DNA of 63,108 nt from Syntrophomonas sp. (GCA_016841875.1 JAENYG010000020.1:1-63108), one strand, 5' to 3'; numbered from the stretch's first letter, positions 17,051-26,699 are shown. Notes: generated from the sequence alone by a model not told the origin. Program-made: numbers and translations.

Positions 17051-18184
17051 ATGGAATTTAAACTGAGCAAAGAACAGGAACTTATACAAAAGACAGCCAA
17101 AGAGTACGCTGAAAAGGCGATTGAACCTTTAGTCAACCAGATTGAAGATGAGAATAGGGTGCCTGATGAGGTAATAGAAGGTTTGAGGGAGCTGGGATTG
17201 CTATGTCTTCCGGTTGAAGAGAAGTATGGTGGAGCAGGTGCCGGCTTTGAAGGTTTTGTGGTCGGATTGGAGCAGTTGGCCCGTGTTTCTGGCGGGGTAG
17301 GCATATTTGTGTCTGTGGTTATGCTTGGTACTTCTACTATTGCTGTTCACGGAACAGAAGAACAAAAAGAAAAATATCTGACTGGTACATGCAAAGGCAG
17401 TTGGATTCCATCAGTTGCAATGACTGAACCTGATGGAGCTGATCCAAGAATGTTGAAGACAACTGCTAAAAAAGATGGGGATCATTTTATATTAAATGGA
17501 ACCAAGCGGTTTATAACCAACACCAACTTTGCAGGACCAATGGTTGTATTCGCAAAAGACGCAGATACCGGAAGAATCAACGGTTACATTGTTGACAAAT
17601 TCTGTGAAGGGTATTCTATATCTGAACCCTGGGATAAGCTGGGGAGTAAAGGAGCTTTTCTATCTGACGTTTATTTAAAAGATGTGAAAGTTCCCGTAAG
17701 TAATATGTTGGGGACTCCGGACGAGGGGTTTCAAACCTTGAAAGTTACTATGGCTATGGGCAAAATTGGCCTTTCCGCTATATATCTGGGGAATATACTG
17801 GCGGCGTATGATGAAGCTTTTAATTATTCAAAAGATAGAATTTATTTAGGGAAGCCCATCTCACAATTCGAAAGTGTAAGAAATTCTATTGTTGATATCG
17901 CTATGAAGTATGAAGCAGCTAAATTAATGACTTACCGGATTGGGTATCTGGCAGATAATACCGCCAATAAGGCCAAATTGGTAAAAGATTCTGCTATGAC
18001 TAAGATATTTGTAACTGAAACAGCCGTAGATGTTTCGCGCATAGCTATGAATGTTTTTGGTTCCTATGGTTTAATGAAAGACTATAAGATGTCCAGGATA
18101 TATCGTGATGCCATCGTGGGACCTCAGATAGAAGGAACGGCCAATCTCTTGAAAACGGTAGTTGCCACCGACATGTATAAATAA
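17051..18184 (+). CDS. Acyl-CoA dehydrogenase, short-chain type (tandem paralogue)
   Basis: 377 residues. SVAMTEPDGADPR, NGTKRFITNTN, VFGSYGLMKDYKMSRIYRD and IEGTANLLKTV mark the family, with the catalytic Glu of EGT retained. In the first block the common GTGSDP is changed to DGADP, as also seen in some subfamilies, near the FAD/substrate site. ATG at 17051 follows AAGGAG. Likely works with EtfAB encoded immediately downstream in the same operon. Substrate range cannot be read directly. Confidence 0.92.
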   Translation: MEFKLSKEQELIQKTAKEYAEKAIEPLVNQIEDENRVPDEVIEGLRELGLLCLPVEEKYGGAGAGFEGFVVGLEQLARVSGGVGIFVSVVMLGTSTIAVHGTEEQKEKYLTGTCKGSWIPSVAMTEPDGADPRMLKTTAKKDGDHFILNGTKRFITNTNFAGPMVVFAKDADTGRINGYIVDKFCEGYSISEPWDKLGSKGAFLSDVYLKDVKVPVSNMLGTPDEGFQTLKVTMAMGKIGLSAIYLGNILAAYDEAFNYSKDRIYLGKPISQFESVRNSIVDIAMKYEAAKLMTYRIGYLADNTANKAKLVKDSAMTKIFVTETAVDVSRIAMNVFGSYGLMKDYKMSRIYRDAIVGPQIEGTANLLKTVVATDMYK

Positions 18185-18201
18185 ATTTTAGTTGCAGAAT
18201 G

Positions 18202-18245
18202 GGGGGGGAGTTTCCGGAGGAATATAATCTTTAGAAACTTCCCCC
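18202..18245 (+). other. Hairpin within the operon, between dehydrogenase and etfB
   Basis: GGGGGGAGTTTC (from about 18203) pairs with GAAACTTCCCCC (18234-18245) with one mismatch, around a 19-base loop. No T-run follows, so it is not a good terminator; it may protect or process the mRNA, or attenuate transcription partly. Confidence 0.5.
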
Positions 18246-18284
18246 ATCCATTATTTAAGAAATACAAGGGAGGTTGGTTATAAG

Positions 18285-19040
18285 GTGAATATAGTAGTTG
18301 CCATGAAACAAATACCGGATTTACAGCAGGTTAGAATTCGGAACCGTCAACCGGTTCTGGATGGTGTTCCAATGACCTTCGGAAGTATAGATAAAAATGC
18401 ACTGGAGACGGCACTTCAGCTCAAGGAAGCTGCGGGTGGTAATGTGATAGTAATATCAGCCGGAACAGAAGAGCTGGAAGATACTGTGAAAGAGGCTCTG
18501 GCTGCTGGTGCTGACGAGGCTTATCTGGTGTTGGATGACGAATTGGAAAACATAGAAAGTTCAGTAAGTGCACATCTGCTAGCTGAGCTTATAAAGCAGA
18601 TAGAAAATATAGGGATAATACTCTTTGGAGAAGGCAGCGGGGACAACTATTCCGGTCAGGTAGGGCCACGAATTGCTGAGATATTGGGATTGCCTGAAGT
18701 TGGATATGTATGTGATATTGAGCTGGAAGACAGCAGGGTCAAGGTTACACGTTCACTGGAAGATTGTGAAGAAATAGTTAGAGTTAATCTCCCGGCAGTA
18801 TTAACGATTATGGCAGATATCAATGAACCACGCATACCCTCGGTTACTCAGATATTGAAAGCTGGTAAAAAACCCAAACAAATATTAGAGGTTGAGGATA
18901 TCGGTCTCGATCTAAAAGGAGATAAAAAAATTATAACCCTGAGCAGTCTGGCTCCTGAAAATAAAAGAAAACAGATAACGGTGAAAAATGGAGAAGAACT
19001 GGTAGATGCTTTACTAACAGAAGGCGTAATCAGGAGGTGA
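18285..19040 (+). CDS. etfB: Electron transfer flavoprotein beta subunit
   Basis: 251 residues, typical EtfB length. Opens with IVVAMKQIPD, has the GSIDKNALETALQLKE and AAGADEAYLV segments, and the VGPRIAEILGLP block that lies at the nucleotide site. Forms a heterodimer with EtfA and takes electrons from the acyl-CoA dehydrogenases encoded just upstream; in syntrophs electrons then go to a membrane Fe-S oxidoreductase and menaquinone. Start is GTG at 18285, after GGGAGG. The etfA ribosome site lies across its stop codon. Confidence 0.93.
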   Translation: MNIVVAMKQIPDLQQVRIRNRQPVLDGVPMTFGSIDKNALETALQLKEAAGGNVIVISAGTEELEDTVKEALAAGADEAYLVLDDELENIESSVSAHLLAELIKQIENIGIILFGEGSGDNYSGQVGPRIAEILGLPEVGYVCDIELEDSRVKVTRSLEDCEEIVRVNLPAVLTIMADINEPRIPSVTQILKAGKKPKQILEVEDIGLDLKGDKKIITLSSLAPENKRKQITVKNGEELVDALLTEGVIRR

Positions 19041-19047
19041 TTTAAAA

Positions 19048-19986
19048 ATGGCGGGAATAATGATATACAGTGATAAAGATGAGTTATCCTTTGAACTGCT
19101 TTCGGCAGCAAACCTGATATCCGGTCATACCGGCCTACCGATAAATGCTGTATGCATAAACAATAGTGAGCAGGCTCAAGGGCTGGCAGCCAGAGGAGCG
19201 GAAACCTATCTGATCAACAATGAGGCTATAAATTTGGCAGATTCCAAGGGAATGGCTTCGGCTCTCGAAAGTGCAGCCATCCAGCTTGATGCTAACATTA
19301 TCCTCTTATCCTCAAACAGAAGGGGAAAAGAACTTTCCGGGAGATTGGCTGAAAAACTGGCAGCCGGCTGTTTGACTGATGTAGGCAGTATAAAAGTTAA
19401 CCGCGATAAAATAGAATGTATGCGCAACTCGCTGGGTGGTGCTGTTCTTGCTGCACAGATGATAACAAGTGATTATAAAATAATAGCTGTTGAGTCCAGA
19501 GTTTTTGAAGAAATGGCAGTTGGGAAAGAAGGCCCCATAAATAACCTGAAAATAGAAGCACAACCTGCAGAACTAGAAGTTCTTGAAGAAAGGGCTAAAG
19601 TGGGAGATACAGCAAACATAGAATCAGCAAATATTCTGGTAGCTGTAGGCCAGGGACTCAAGAGCGAAAATGATATGCTTATTATTAAAGAGTTGGCTGA
19701 AGCGCTAGGGGCTGAAATAGCATGTTCCAAGCCGGTAGCTACTGATAAAAAATGGCTTCCTGAGGAAAGAATCATCGGACTTTCCGGCAAGAAATGCAAA
19801 CCTGATCTGGCTGTTATACTGGGGATATCCGGGCAGGTACAGTTTACTGTTGGTATTCGGGATGCCAGGACCATAGTAGCCGTCAACACTGATGAAAATG
19901 CGCTTATTATGCAAATGGCAGACTATATCATGGTAGCAGATTTACATGACCTGGTACCGGAAATGACTAGAGCGCTCTTGGTTTAG
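19048..19986 (+). CDS. etfA: Electron transfer flavoprotein alpha subunit
   Basis: 312 residues. The C-terminal FAD domain is visible: RIIGLSGKKCKPDLAVILG, then IRDARTIVAVNTDENA and YIMVADLHDLVPE, the usual end of EtfA. The N-terminal domain resembles EtfB. ATG at 19048 lies 9 bases after AGGAGGTGA, which overlaps the end of etfB, so the subunits are made together. Carries the FAD that receives electrons from acyl-CoA dehydrogenases. Confidence 0.93.
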   Translation: MAGIMIYSDKDELSFELLSAANLISGHTGLPINAVCINNSEQAQGLAARGAETYLINNEAINLADSKGMASALESAAIQLDANIILLSSNRRGKELSGRLAEKLAAGCLTDVGSIKVNRDKIECMRNSLGGAVLAAQMITSDYKIIAVESRVFEEMAVGKEGPINNLKIEAQPAELEVLEERAKVGDTANIESANILVAVGQGLKSENDMLIIKELAEALGAEIACSKPVATDKKWLPEERIIGLSGKKCKPDLAVILGISGQVQFTVGIRDARTIVAVNTDENALIMQMADYIMVADLHDLVPEMTRALLV

Positions 19987-20146
19987 AAGCGGTTAAACGG
20001 GGTTAGACTGTAGAAATACATTTGCATTTAGAATTTCCTAAGGCTATATATCAAGAATTAGTGAAACTCATTATGTTAAAGATATTAATGATATACTGGG
20101 GAAAAGATATTGTAGAATTCTATCGAATATTTGTAAGGAGGTGACC

Positions 20147-21232
20147 GTGCTGGACATTAAGACTACTGACAATATGCTGGATAAATCGTTTCATGAGATT
20201 ATTATCGAAAGTATTGGCACCGGTATTTTGGTAACCGATTTAGAGGGGAAATTAATAATCTTCAACAAAGCTGCCGAAGAGATGTGGGCATATCCTAAAG
20301 AGGAGGCTCTGGGTAATCCTTTTTTTAACTGTATAGCGGAATTAGATAGACCCAGAATGGAGAAAACATTCTTTTATGTGGTCAGGACGGGACGGTCGCT
20401 TCAGGCCAGCGAAGCGATAATGGGTAACCGGGCCGGGAAAACGCTCTATATTAATGCCCATGCTTCGCTATTCCAGGATACAACCGGAAACAAAATGGGC
20501 GTAGTTATGCTGACTGAAGATATAACTGAAAAGAAAAAATTGGAAGAAGAGGTGCAGCGGGCAGATAGACTTGCAGCTTTAGGACAGCTTTCTATGGGTT
20601 TGTCACATGAGATAAGAACCCCGCTGGCTACCATAAAGGCTTTAACGACTTTAGTTAAGACAGATACTTTGGTAGATGAAAGTTTGCGAAAACAATTAAA
20701 TATGGTTATTAATGAAGTAAACAGATTAGACAGTTTGTGTCGACAATTGCTCAACTTTGCCGGGAAATCGGATTTGCATGTTGAAAAAATCAGTATAAAA
20801 GACATGCTTGATCGGGTTTTATTCATGGGAAGGCTGAACCACTTAGAGATTCCGGTAAAAATCAAAGAAGACATTCAGCCTGATCTGCCGGAAATATCAG
20901 GAGATAAAGAAATGCTGACTCATGCTTTTATAAATTTGCTTATTAATGCTATGGAGGCTGTCAACGATAGCGGTAATAAAGGAGTAGTTACCATAAAGGC
21001 ATTTCGGGATGGAAAATGGAATGTAATAAAGGTTAGTGATACCGGTATAGGTATACCACCTGGAGAGTATGTGAAAATATTTGACCCATTTTATACTACC
21101 AAGGAAAATGGAACCGGGCTCGGCTTATCTATGGTTCATACAATAATTACTAAACATGGTGGTCATATAAATGTAGAATCCAGGGAAGGTATAGGGACTA
21201 CATTTACAATAAAACTGCCTGTGGAAGGGTAG
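20147..21232 (+). CDS. Cytoplasmic PAS-domain sensor histidine kinase
   Basis: 361 residues. A single PAS domain (about residues 15-130, opening IIIESIGTGILVTDLEGK) is followed by the HisKA H-box GLSHEIRTPLATIKAL and a HATPase domain with INLLINAMEAV (N box), VSDTGIGIP (G1) and GTGLGLSMVH (G2). No membrane segment, so it senses an internal signal, plausibly a metabolite or redox state. The GTG at 20147 is preferred because AAGGAGGTG lies just before it; the GTG at 20141 is part of that site. It pairs with the next gene, 11 bases downstream. The family resembles NtrB/AtoS-type kinases. Confidence 0.9.
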   Translation: MLDIKTTDNMLDKSFHEIIIESIGTGILVTDLEGKLIIFNKAAEEMWAYPKEEALGNPFFNCIAELDRPRMEKTFFYVVRTGRSLQASEAIMGNRAGKTLYINAHASLFQDTTGNKMGVVMLTEDITEKKKLEEEVQRADRLAALGQLSMGLSHEIRTPLATIKALTTLVKTDTLVDESLRKQLNMVINEVNRLDSLCRQLLNFAGKSDLHVEKISIKDMLDRVLFMGRLNHLEIPVKIKEDIQPDLPEISGDKEMLTHAFINLLINAMEAVNDSGNKGVVTIKAFRDGKWNVIKVSDTGIGIPPGEYVKIFDPFYTTKENGTGLGLSMVHTIITKHGGHINVESREGIGTTFTIKLPVEG

Positions 21233-21243
21233 GCATTTAACCC

Positions 21244-22614
21244 ATGAAACCATTTAACATTCTCATAGTAGAAGATGATAGCAGTATGGCTTTTGTTCTG
21301 GATGAATGTCTTAAAAGAGAACAATTTACTACTATGCTGGCTGATGATGGTCAGAAGGCTGTTGATCTATTCAAGAGGGAATTTCCTGATTTAGTTTTAC
21401 TGGATTTAATAATTCCTAAAATAAGTGGGATGCAGGTTCTGGAGCACATCAAAGCTATTAACCCTAACATTGCAGTTATAATCCTTACCGGGAATGCGAC
21501 CATTAATACAGCAGTAGAGGCAATGAAAAAGGGAGCCTATGATTTTCTTACCAAACCTTTTGAAGTAGAGGAATTGCTGCTGACCGTAAAAAAGGGGCTG
21601 GATCATACTCGGGTAAATCAAGAAAATCAAAACGCCAGGAATCATTCAAAAGAACTGGGCAGTATTATGTATAAAACGGAAAATTCGTCAAACATGAAGA
21701 GAATGGATGAATTAATTGAGAGTATTGCCTCATGTGATGACACAATACTTATTGAAGGAGAAAGTGGTACCGGAAAAAGTCTTATTGCCAAAGAGATTCA
21801 TAATCTTAGCAACAGGAAAGATGGTCCATTTGTACGTATCGATTGTGCAGCACTGCCGGCCAATCTTATCGAGAGCGAATTGTTTGGTTATGAAAAAGGG
21901 GCCTTTACCGGTGCTGTTAATAGAAAACCGGGGAAAGTCGAAAGAGCTAATGGAGGGACACTTTTTCTAGATGAAATAAGCACCCTTGATATTAATGGCC
22001 AGGCGGCATTACTTAGTTTGATTCAAAACCGAGAATTTGAAAGAATTGGGGGCAATAGTCCTCAAGCTGTAAATACCAGAGTTATAGCTGCCAGCAACCA
22101 AAATTTAAAACAAATGGTAAAAGACAAATTGTTTCGTCATGATCTATATTACCGGCTTAATGTATTTACCATTGACTTACCATCTCTTAGAGAACGTATA
22201 GAAGACATTATTCCGTTAGCATATTTTTTCATAAACAAATACAAGCAGGATGATGACCGGGATATTATATTGTCGACAGAAGCAGCTATGAAAATAAAAC
22301 ATTATGAATGGCCAGGGAACATAAGAGAATTAGAAAATGCTATTAAGCATGCTTTGATTTTGTTAAAAGATGATGAGCTTATTACCAGTGCTCATCTTCC
22401 TCTGGAATTAAACCAGGGATATTGGGCAGTTAGAGACAAAAACCTTGGCTTGAAGCAGATACTTGAGAGGACAGAAATAAGTGTAATTCAACAGGCTTTA
22501 TTGGAAAATGATCTGAATGTCAAGGCATGTGCCAAAGCGCTTAAAATGTCACAGAGAACGCTGTATTACAGAATTGACAAACTTGGTATTGGGCTTCCGG
22601 TAAAAGTTGAATAA
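21244..22614 (+). CDS. Sigma-54-dependent response regulator (NtrC/AtoC family)
   Basis: 456 residues in three modules: receiver with phospho-acceptor D54 (VLLDLIIPK), AAA+ ATPase with Walker A GESGTGKS, the sigma-54-contacting loop GAFTGA, Walker B GGTLFLDEI and the WPGNIRELENAI block, then a Fis-type helix-turn-helix (NVKACAKALKMSQRTLYYRI). It remodels sigma-54 RNA polymerase after phosphorylation by the upstream kinase. Since a consensus sigma-54 promoter stands at the head of this very operon, autogenous control of the acyl-CoA genes is the likely job (inference). Confidence 0.93.
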   Translation: MKPFNILIVEDDSSMAFVLDECLKREQFTTMLADDGQKAVDLFKREFPDLVLLDLIIPKISGMQVLEHIKAINPNIAVIILTGNATINTAVEAMKKGAYDFLTKPFEVEELLLTVKKGLDHTRVNQENQNARNHSKELGSIMYKTENSSNMKRMDELIESIASCDDTILIEGESGTGKSLIAKEIHNLSNRKDGPFVRIDCAALPANLIESELFGYEKGAFTGAVNRKPGKVERANGGTLFLDEISTLDINGQAALLSLIQNREFERIGGNSPQAVNTRVIAASNQNLKQMVKDKLFRHDLYYRLNVFTIDLPSLRERIEDIIPLAYFFINKYKQDDDRDIILSTEAAMKIKHYEWPGNIRELENAIKHALILLKDDELITSAHLPLELNQGYWAVRDKNLGLKQILERTEISVIQQALLENDLNVKACAKALKMSQRTLYYRIDKLGIGLPVKVE

Positions 22615-22745
22615 GGTTACCTTTTATAAGAATACATAAAAAGAACGTCAGAGATCCTAATTCAGTATATAAATAATGGAAAACAGATACGGGAGTTGAA
22701 ATTTGTTATCACTGGATGAGATTATTATGGTAGTAAGCAGTGAGG

Positions 22746-22776
22746 CACCCACCGGTTCTAACCGGGTGGTGGATTT
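22746..22776 (+). terminator. Possible terminator of the fatty-acid operon
   Basis: GC-rich hairpin built on ACCGGTT/AACCGGGT with outer CACC/GGTG pairing, followed by GGATTTTC. The T-run is short, so confidence is moderate. Confidence 0.45.
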
Positions 22777-22860
22777 TCAATACCAGGTAGAAAGAAATCC
22801 GGGTAAGATTAATAATCCCAAGCAAAACCGTTAAAGTTCTAATAGCAGCGCAAATAAAGA

Positions 22861-22902
22861 AAGGGCAGAGTTCCAGATAAATAGGAAACTGCTCTTTTTT
22901 AT
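22861..22902 (+). terminator. Intrinsic terminator
   Basis: AGGGCAGAGTTCC pairs imperfectly with GGAAACTGCTCT around a 9-base loop, followed by TTTTTT. It closes the 450-base gap after the response regulator; the rest of that gap (22615-23063) shows no convincing gene. Confidence 0.7.
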
Positions 22903-23063
22903 ATATCTGAATCTTTATTTTTCTGTCAGGGACTGTTTCAAGGCTTAGGTCCTATTAACGTTCACTAATATTTAAGGGTACATTAAACAGGTAATATATG
23001 GTATATTTATAAGGCAGATACGAAGATCTTACTTGAAGAATAGCGATAAAGGAGGAATACTAA

Positions 23064-24725
23064 TTGAGAAAAGCCATCAGCTGTATTATGTGTTTAGCGA
23101 TACTATTATTGTCTATGCCAGGTTATGCACTGGCCAGTGATGGGGCTAGACAAACATTTATTGAAAATTACCTGCACATAATGGATAAGTCTTTGGAGAT
23201 GCAGAATGTTTATATGGAGGATATGCAGCGCAACACTATACAATTGAACTTTGATGGAGAGCTTACTGAAAGCAGCTACCAGGGCGCGGATGGAACCATT
23301 ATGAGTGAGGTGCCCTGCAATGGCAGCCTGGAAATTATTGGTAATCAAAAGAACGGGCAGTGCCAGGTGAATTTCGGAGGACAGGTGTTAGAATATGTCT
23401 TAGATGGTACGTTGTATCTTAGTAAAGATGGTATCATCATACCGAAGGCAACTATCGAGTCGCTGGCTAAAATAGATGCAGAAGGGTTGTTAGGGTTAGA
23501 TGACTTGGAAGATATGCCTGCATATGTAGTGTTTCAGCCATTTCAAAGTGATGAAGAGTGGGCTCTTCTACAAGAGTCATTTACCTATAACACGGAAATG
23601 TACAGCAAGAAAAACGAAATTAAGGCTTTTTATAGGGAATTACTTGATACCATACCGGCCAGCTGCTTCCGTTATGAAGATGGATATGCGGTGCTGGACC
23701 TGCAGCCGTCCATACTCGGATCAGCAGTATTTATTAATAACTTAAAAAATAACAGCCAGGATCTGGCCGAAAAATTTACTGCCATTATGACCCAACCGCC
23801 ATATGTCAGTGATGAAGAATTCGCGGCCATGAAGGAAGAAATAGAAGTTGGTATTGTAACCGGTATAGATTCGATACAAATATCTGACCTGGCCGATTTG
23901 GAGCTGCCCTTTACAGTAGAAGAATTTAAAATATTAACGAAATATGATGTGATTGATACTTCTATCCATATCAATGGCGACGTGGAAGGGAGTAAAATTA
24001 ACCTTAACCTGACCAGCAGCGGCGTGCTTACCGGCAGCAGCAATTGCTCCAGCCAGGTAGATATCGCTTTACTGATAGATTCTCCTGATATGTTCATGGA
24101 TCTGGCACTACATGGGCAGGGAACATCCTCTGCCAGCAAAAGCGATATGGATATAACCGTTGCCGGTGACTTGCGCTCTGGTGAGGTGTTGCTAAGCGGA
24201 AAGATTGACTTTGAAACCAGCATGGATTTCGACAGTGAATCCCGAATAAACATACCGGAAATAAACGAAAATAATAGCATGGTCATAGACATGGCTGATT
24301 TCATGCCCGATCAGCCAGAGTGGAATTCGGAATATGAAATGTATGGAACGGAAGATTATGACGATGGAAAACTAAAAATATTTCTTTACGGGTATCAGAT
24401 GGATTTCGGGGAGGCTGAGCCGGTAATAATTAATTCCTGTACTATGGTTCCAGTGAGGGAAATAGGGGAAAATCTTTACTGTGAAGTTAGCTGGCAGCCG
24501 CCCGATACAGTTATTTTTAGCGATGGATATAGCGAAGAAGATCTAATACTGAAGATCAATTCCACTACCTATTACGTGGGAGATCAATCCTATACCACGG
24601 ACACAGTACCGGTAATAATAAATGGACATACTTATGTACCATTAAGGGCAGTTGCTGATTATCTTGGTTATACCCTGGATTGGGATGCGGCCAGCAAATC
24701 TGTTTTCATGGAATTCGATTATTAA
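23064..24725 (+). CDS. Exported protein with C-terminal copper amine oxidase N-domain-like (stalk) module
   Basis: 553 residues. A signal peptide (residues 1-24, ending ALA) directs export. The C-terminal 110 residues match the copper amine oxidase N-terminal-like domain common in Firmicute surface proteins: SCTMVPVREIGENL followed by INGHTYVPLRAVADYLGYTLDWD. The central 350 residues are not recognised; they contain repeated acidic and Ser-rich stretches. Start is a TTG at 23064, 7 bases after AAGGAGG. Probably a cell-wall or extracellular protein; an enzymatic role is not indicated. Confidence 0.8.
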   Translation: MRKAISCIMCLAILLLSMPGYALASDGARQTFIENYLHIMDKSLEMQNVYMEDMQRNTIQLNFDGELTESSYQGADGTIMSEVPCNGSLEIIGNQKNGQCQVNFGGQVLEYVLDGTLYLSKDGIIIPKATIESLAKIDAEGLLGLDDLEDMPAYVVFQPFQSDEEWALLQESFTYNTEMYSKKNEIKAFYRELLDTIPASCFRYEDGYAVLDLQPSILGSAVFINNLKNNSQDLAEKFTAIMTQPPYVSDEEFAAMKEEIEVGIVTGIDSIQISDLADLELPFTVEEFKILTKYDVIDTSIHINGDVEGSKINLNLTSSGVLTGSSNCSSQVDIALLIDSPDMFMDLALHGQGTSSASKSDMDITVAGDLRSGEVLLSGKIDFETSMDFDSESRINIPEINENNSMVIDMADFMPDQPEWNSEYEMYGTEDYDDGKLKIFLYGYQMDFGEAEPVIINSCTMVPVREIGENLYCEVSWQPPDTVIFSDGYSEEDLILKINSTTYYVGDQSYTTDTVPVIINGHTYVPLRAVADYLGYTLDWDAASKSVFMEFDY

Positions 24726-24772
24726 AATAATCCAGTTGATTGACTTGCAGGCCTAAGATAATATCAATAAGA

Positions 24773-24808
24773 AGGGGGCAGCCAGGAAAGGCGCCCCCTG
24801 AGTTTTGT
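24773..24808. terminator. Convergent terminator
   Basis: AGGGGGC/GCCCCCT hairpin with a short T-rich tail, between two genes that point at each other. Confidence 0.6.
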
Positions 24809-24928
24809 TACACTAAGTGAATATCAGCACCGGTGAATGACTGCGCATTTTTGACAGCACAGCTAGATGCAATAAGAGCTGAGTTCAAAGTGAAGTACTG
24901 TGCTTGCGTTCTCTTATAGAGCTGTCTC

Positions 24929-25714
24929 TTATGGATCGCAGTAAGTGCAGGGATAATATCCAGCCGCTTCGGCCTCGGCCTTTGAATGGAAGCCGATGAG
25001 GTTTTCCGGATTGATGGTTTCAACGTACTTACAGGTTGGGTAATGATATTTATTGGACTTTATACTCCCCAGATATTTGAAACTTCCTGGAGGAGAGCTG
25101 TTTTTAACAAGTTGCTTATCCTGGCCAGGGTCTATTGGGGTGCTGGTACTCTGCTCGATGCCCCACAGGCCTCGGCCTGCATCACGGGCAGCTGTTTGCG
25201 CAGCGGTAAATCTATCAACATACTTGATATTAGGTGGATAAGTAGACACCTGAGCATATCCTTCCCGTACCAGAGTCTCATTAAATAGTTCACTGCCGAT
25301 CCATATATAAGCCAGGAGCCGACCGTATTGATCCCGTTCCTGTACATCCAATTCCAGTTCTATTATTTGATTGGACAGACGAGCCATCGTATAATCGGAA
25401 GCCTCATGGCCATATGCTTCTTCACCTATGGTGGGATGGACTGTTTCTGGAGTATCCACCCCAATCAGTCGGACTTTCTCGGAGACTCCGTTATAATTAA
25501 CACAGATCGTATCGCCATCTACAATTCTCTCAACCTGAGTGCTAATCAGATCTGCAGACCGGGGAAGCTCGGCTCCGGTCTTGTCGCCGCTGGACGGGGA
25601 TTCACTGCTGCCACCATCTGTATCCATTGCGCAGCCGGCTAGAGTACTCAGGCATAAAATAATGATGATAGGATAGAGCATTCGTTTGAGCTTTACGGGA
25701 ATTAGATTTATCAT
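24929..25714 (-). CDS. Lipoprotein thermonuclease (SNase-like) with C-terminal Ada-like zinc motif
   Basis: 261 residues. A lipoprotein signal ends in the lipobox LAGC (Cys about 28). Then comes a staphylococcal nuclease fold: VDGDTICVNYNG, VRLIGVDTPETV (with the catalytic Arg and Asp region), QYGRLLAYIW and LVREGYAQVSTYPP. The last 45 residues, SNKYHYPTCKYVE and YYPCTYC, resemble the zinc-binding Ada-type module often found attached to such nucleases. It would degrade nucleic acid at the cell surface. ATG at 25714 has AAAGGA 9 bases upstream; a TTG at 25732 is less likely. Confidence 0.88.
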   Translation of the reverse strand: MINLIPVKLKRMLYPIIIILCLSTLAGCAMDTDGGSSESPSSGDKTGAELPRSADLISTQVERIVDGDTICVNYNGVSEKVRLIGVDTPETVHPTIGEEAYGHEASDYTMARLSNQIIELELDVQERDQYGRLLAYIWIGSELFNETLVREGYAQVSTYPPNIKYVDRFTAAQTAARDAGRGLWGIEQSTSTPIDPGQDKQLVKNSSPPGSFKYLGSIKSNKYHYPTCKYVETINPENLIGFHSKAEAEAAGYYPCTYCDP

Positions 25715-25984
25715 TTCAACAGATCCTTTCAAGAATGAGCTTGATTTTTGCCAGGAGTGAGTAATATTTCGTTAAAATTATGAACTTAACCTCTGGTAAT
25801 ATATGGGCTTAAGTTCGGCAGCAGAATAATAAAGATAATTATTGAAAAGAAGGTTGAATTAAATCAATCGTTCTTAACGCCAAACATATTACCGTATCAG
25901 GTCAATAACTGCGTCCTGCTTCCTTTAAAGAAAGCTGTGAGAGTAAATTGGCAAAGATTGAGCTTCTTCAGTATTATTATTAGT

Positions 25985-26013
25985 TTGACATCATCTAATT
26001 TAGCAACCATAAT
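25985..26013 (+). promoter_or_regulatory. Sigma-A promoter of ktrAB
   Basis: Perfect TTGACA (25985-25990), 17-base spacer, CATAAT (26008-26013), about 20 bases before the ribosome site of ktrA. The rest of the 25715-26042 gap shows no gene. Confidence 0.75.
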
Positions 26014-26042
26014 CTTTTTAATAGGATAACGGAGGATCGGTC

Positions 26043-26699
26043 ATGAAGAAAACCCCAATAGCAGTCATAGGTCTAGGAAGATTTGGATACAGCCTGATTG
26101 GTGAATTTAATAAAATGGGATATGAGATACTTGCGATAGACATAGACCAGGCCAGCATTAATAAGGTGCGGGATATTGCCACTCATGCCGTGCGGGCCGA
26201 TTCAATGGATGAAGAAGTGTTGAAAAGTCTGGGTATCAGGAATTTTGATATCGTGGTGGTTGCTATCGGTGATGATATACAGGCTAATATATTAACAGCC
26301 ATCACCCTCAAGGAGCTAGGGGTTAAAAAAGTCATCGCCAAAGCTAAAAATGAACTGCACGGCAAGGTTCTGGAAAAGATAGGGGCAGACATTGTGGTAT
26401 ATCCTGAAAGAGATATGGCAGTGAAACTAGCTCACTCTCTGGTCAGGGACAACATCATTGATTATATTAATCTTTCTAATGAGTACAGCATTTTTGAATT
26501 ATTAACTCCTCGCCAACTGACTGGCAAGACACTGGCAGCGAGCAATCTAAGACAGAAATTCAAGGTTAATCTGGTCGCCATCAAGCGCGGTAATGAAATC
26601 ATAGTTACTCCCACCCCTGAAGAGGAGATGCTGGCGAGTGATATACTTATATTGCTCGGGCATAATGATAACCTGGAAGAACTGAGCCGTTTGAACTAA
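26043..26699 (+). CDS. ktrA: Potassium uptake regulatory subunit, KtrA/TrkA type
   Basis: 218 residues, the KtrA length. An RCK N-terminal Rossmann domain shows VIGLGRFGYSL and an acidic end of strand two (AIDID), followed by an RCK_C (TrkA_C) domain from about residue 135. KtrA forms a cytoplasmic octameric ring that gates the KtrB pore with ATP/ADP; in several Firmicutes the RCK_C domain also binds cyclic-di-AMP. ATG at 26043 follows GGAGG. The stop is followed almost directly by ktrB. Confidence 0.93.
   Translation: MKKTPIAVIGLGRFGYSLIGEFNKMGYEILAIDIDQASINKVRDIATHAVRADSMDEEVLKSLGIRNFDIVVVAIGDDIQANILTAITLKELGVKKVIAKAKNELHGKVLEKIGADIVVYPERDMAVKLAHSLVRDNIIDYINLSNEYSIFELLTPRQLTGKTLAASNLRQKFKVNLVAIKRGNEIIVTPTPEEEMLASDILILLGHNDNLEELSRLN

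Noticed and set aside
22703-22834. 43-codon frame from a TTG with a weak GGGAG site
   Set aside because: It contains a strong terminator-like hairpin, the start is poor, and I see no family resemblance; left unannotated.
24929-25642. Long rightward frames opposite the nuclease lipoprotein
   Set aside because: They lack ribosome sites and are antisense shadows of a well-supported gene.
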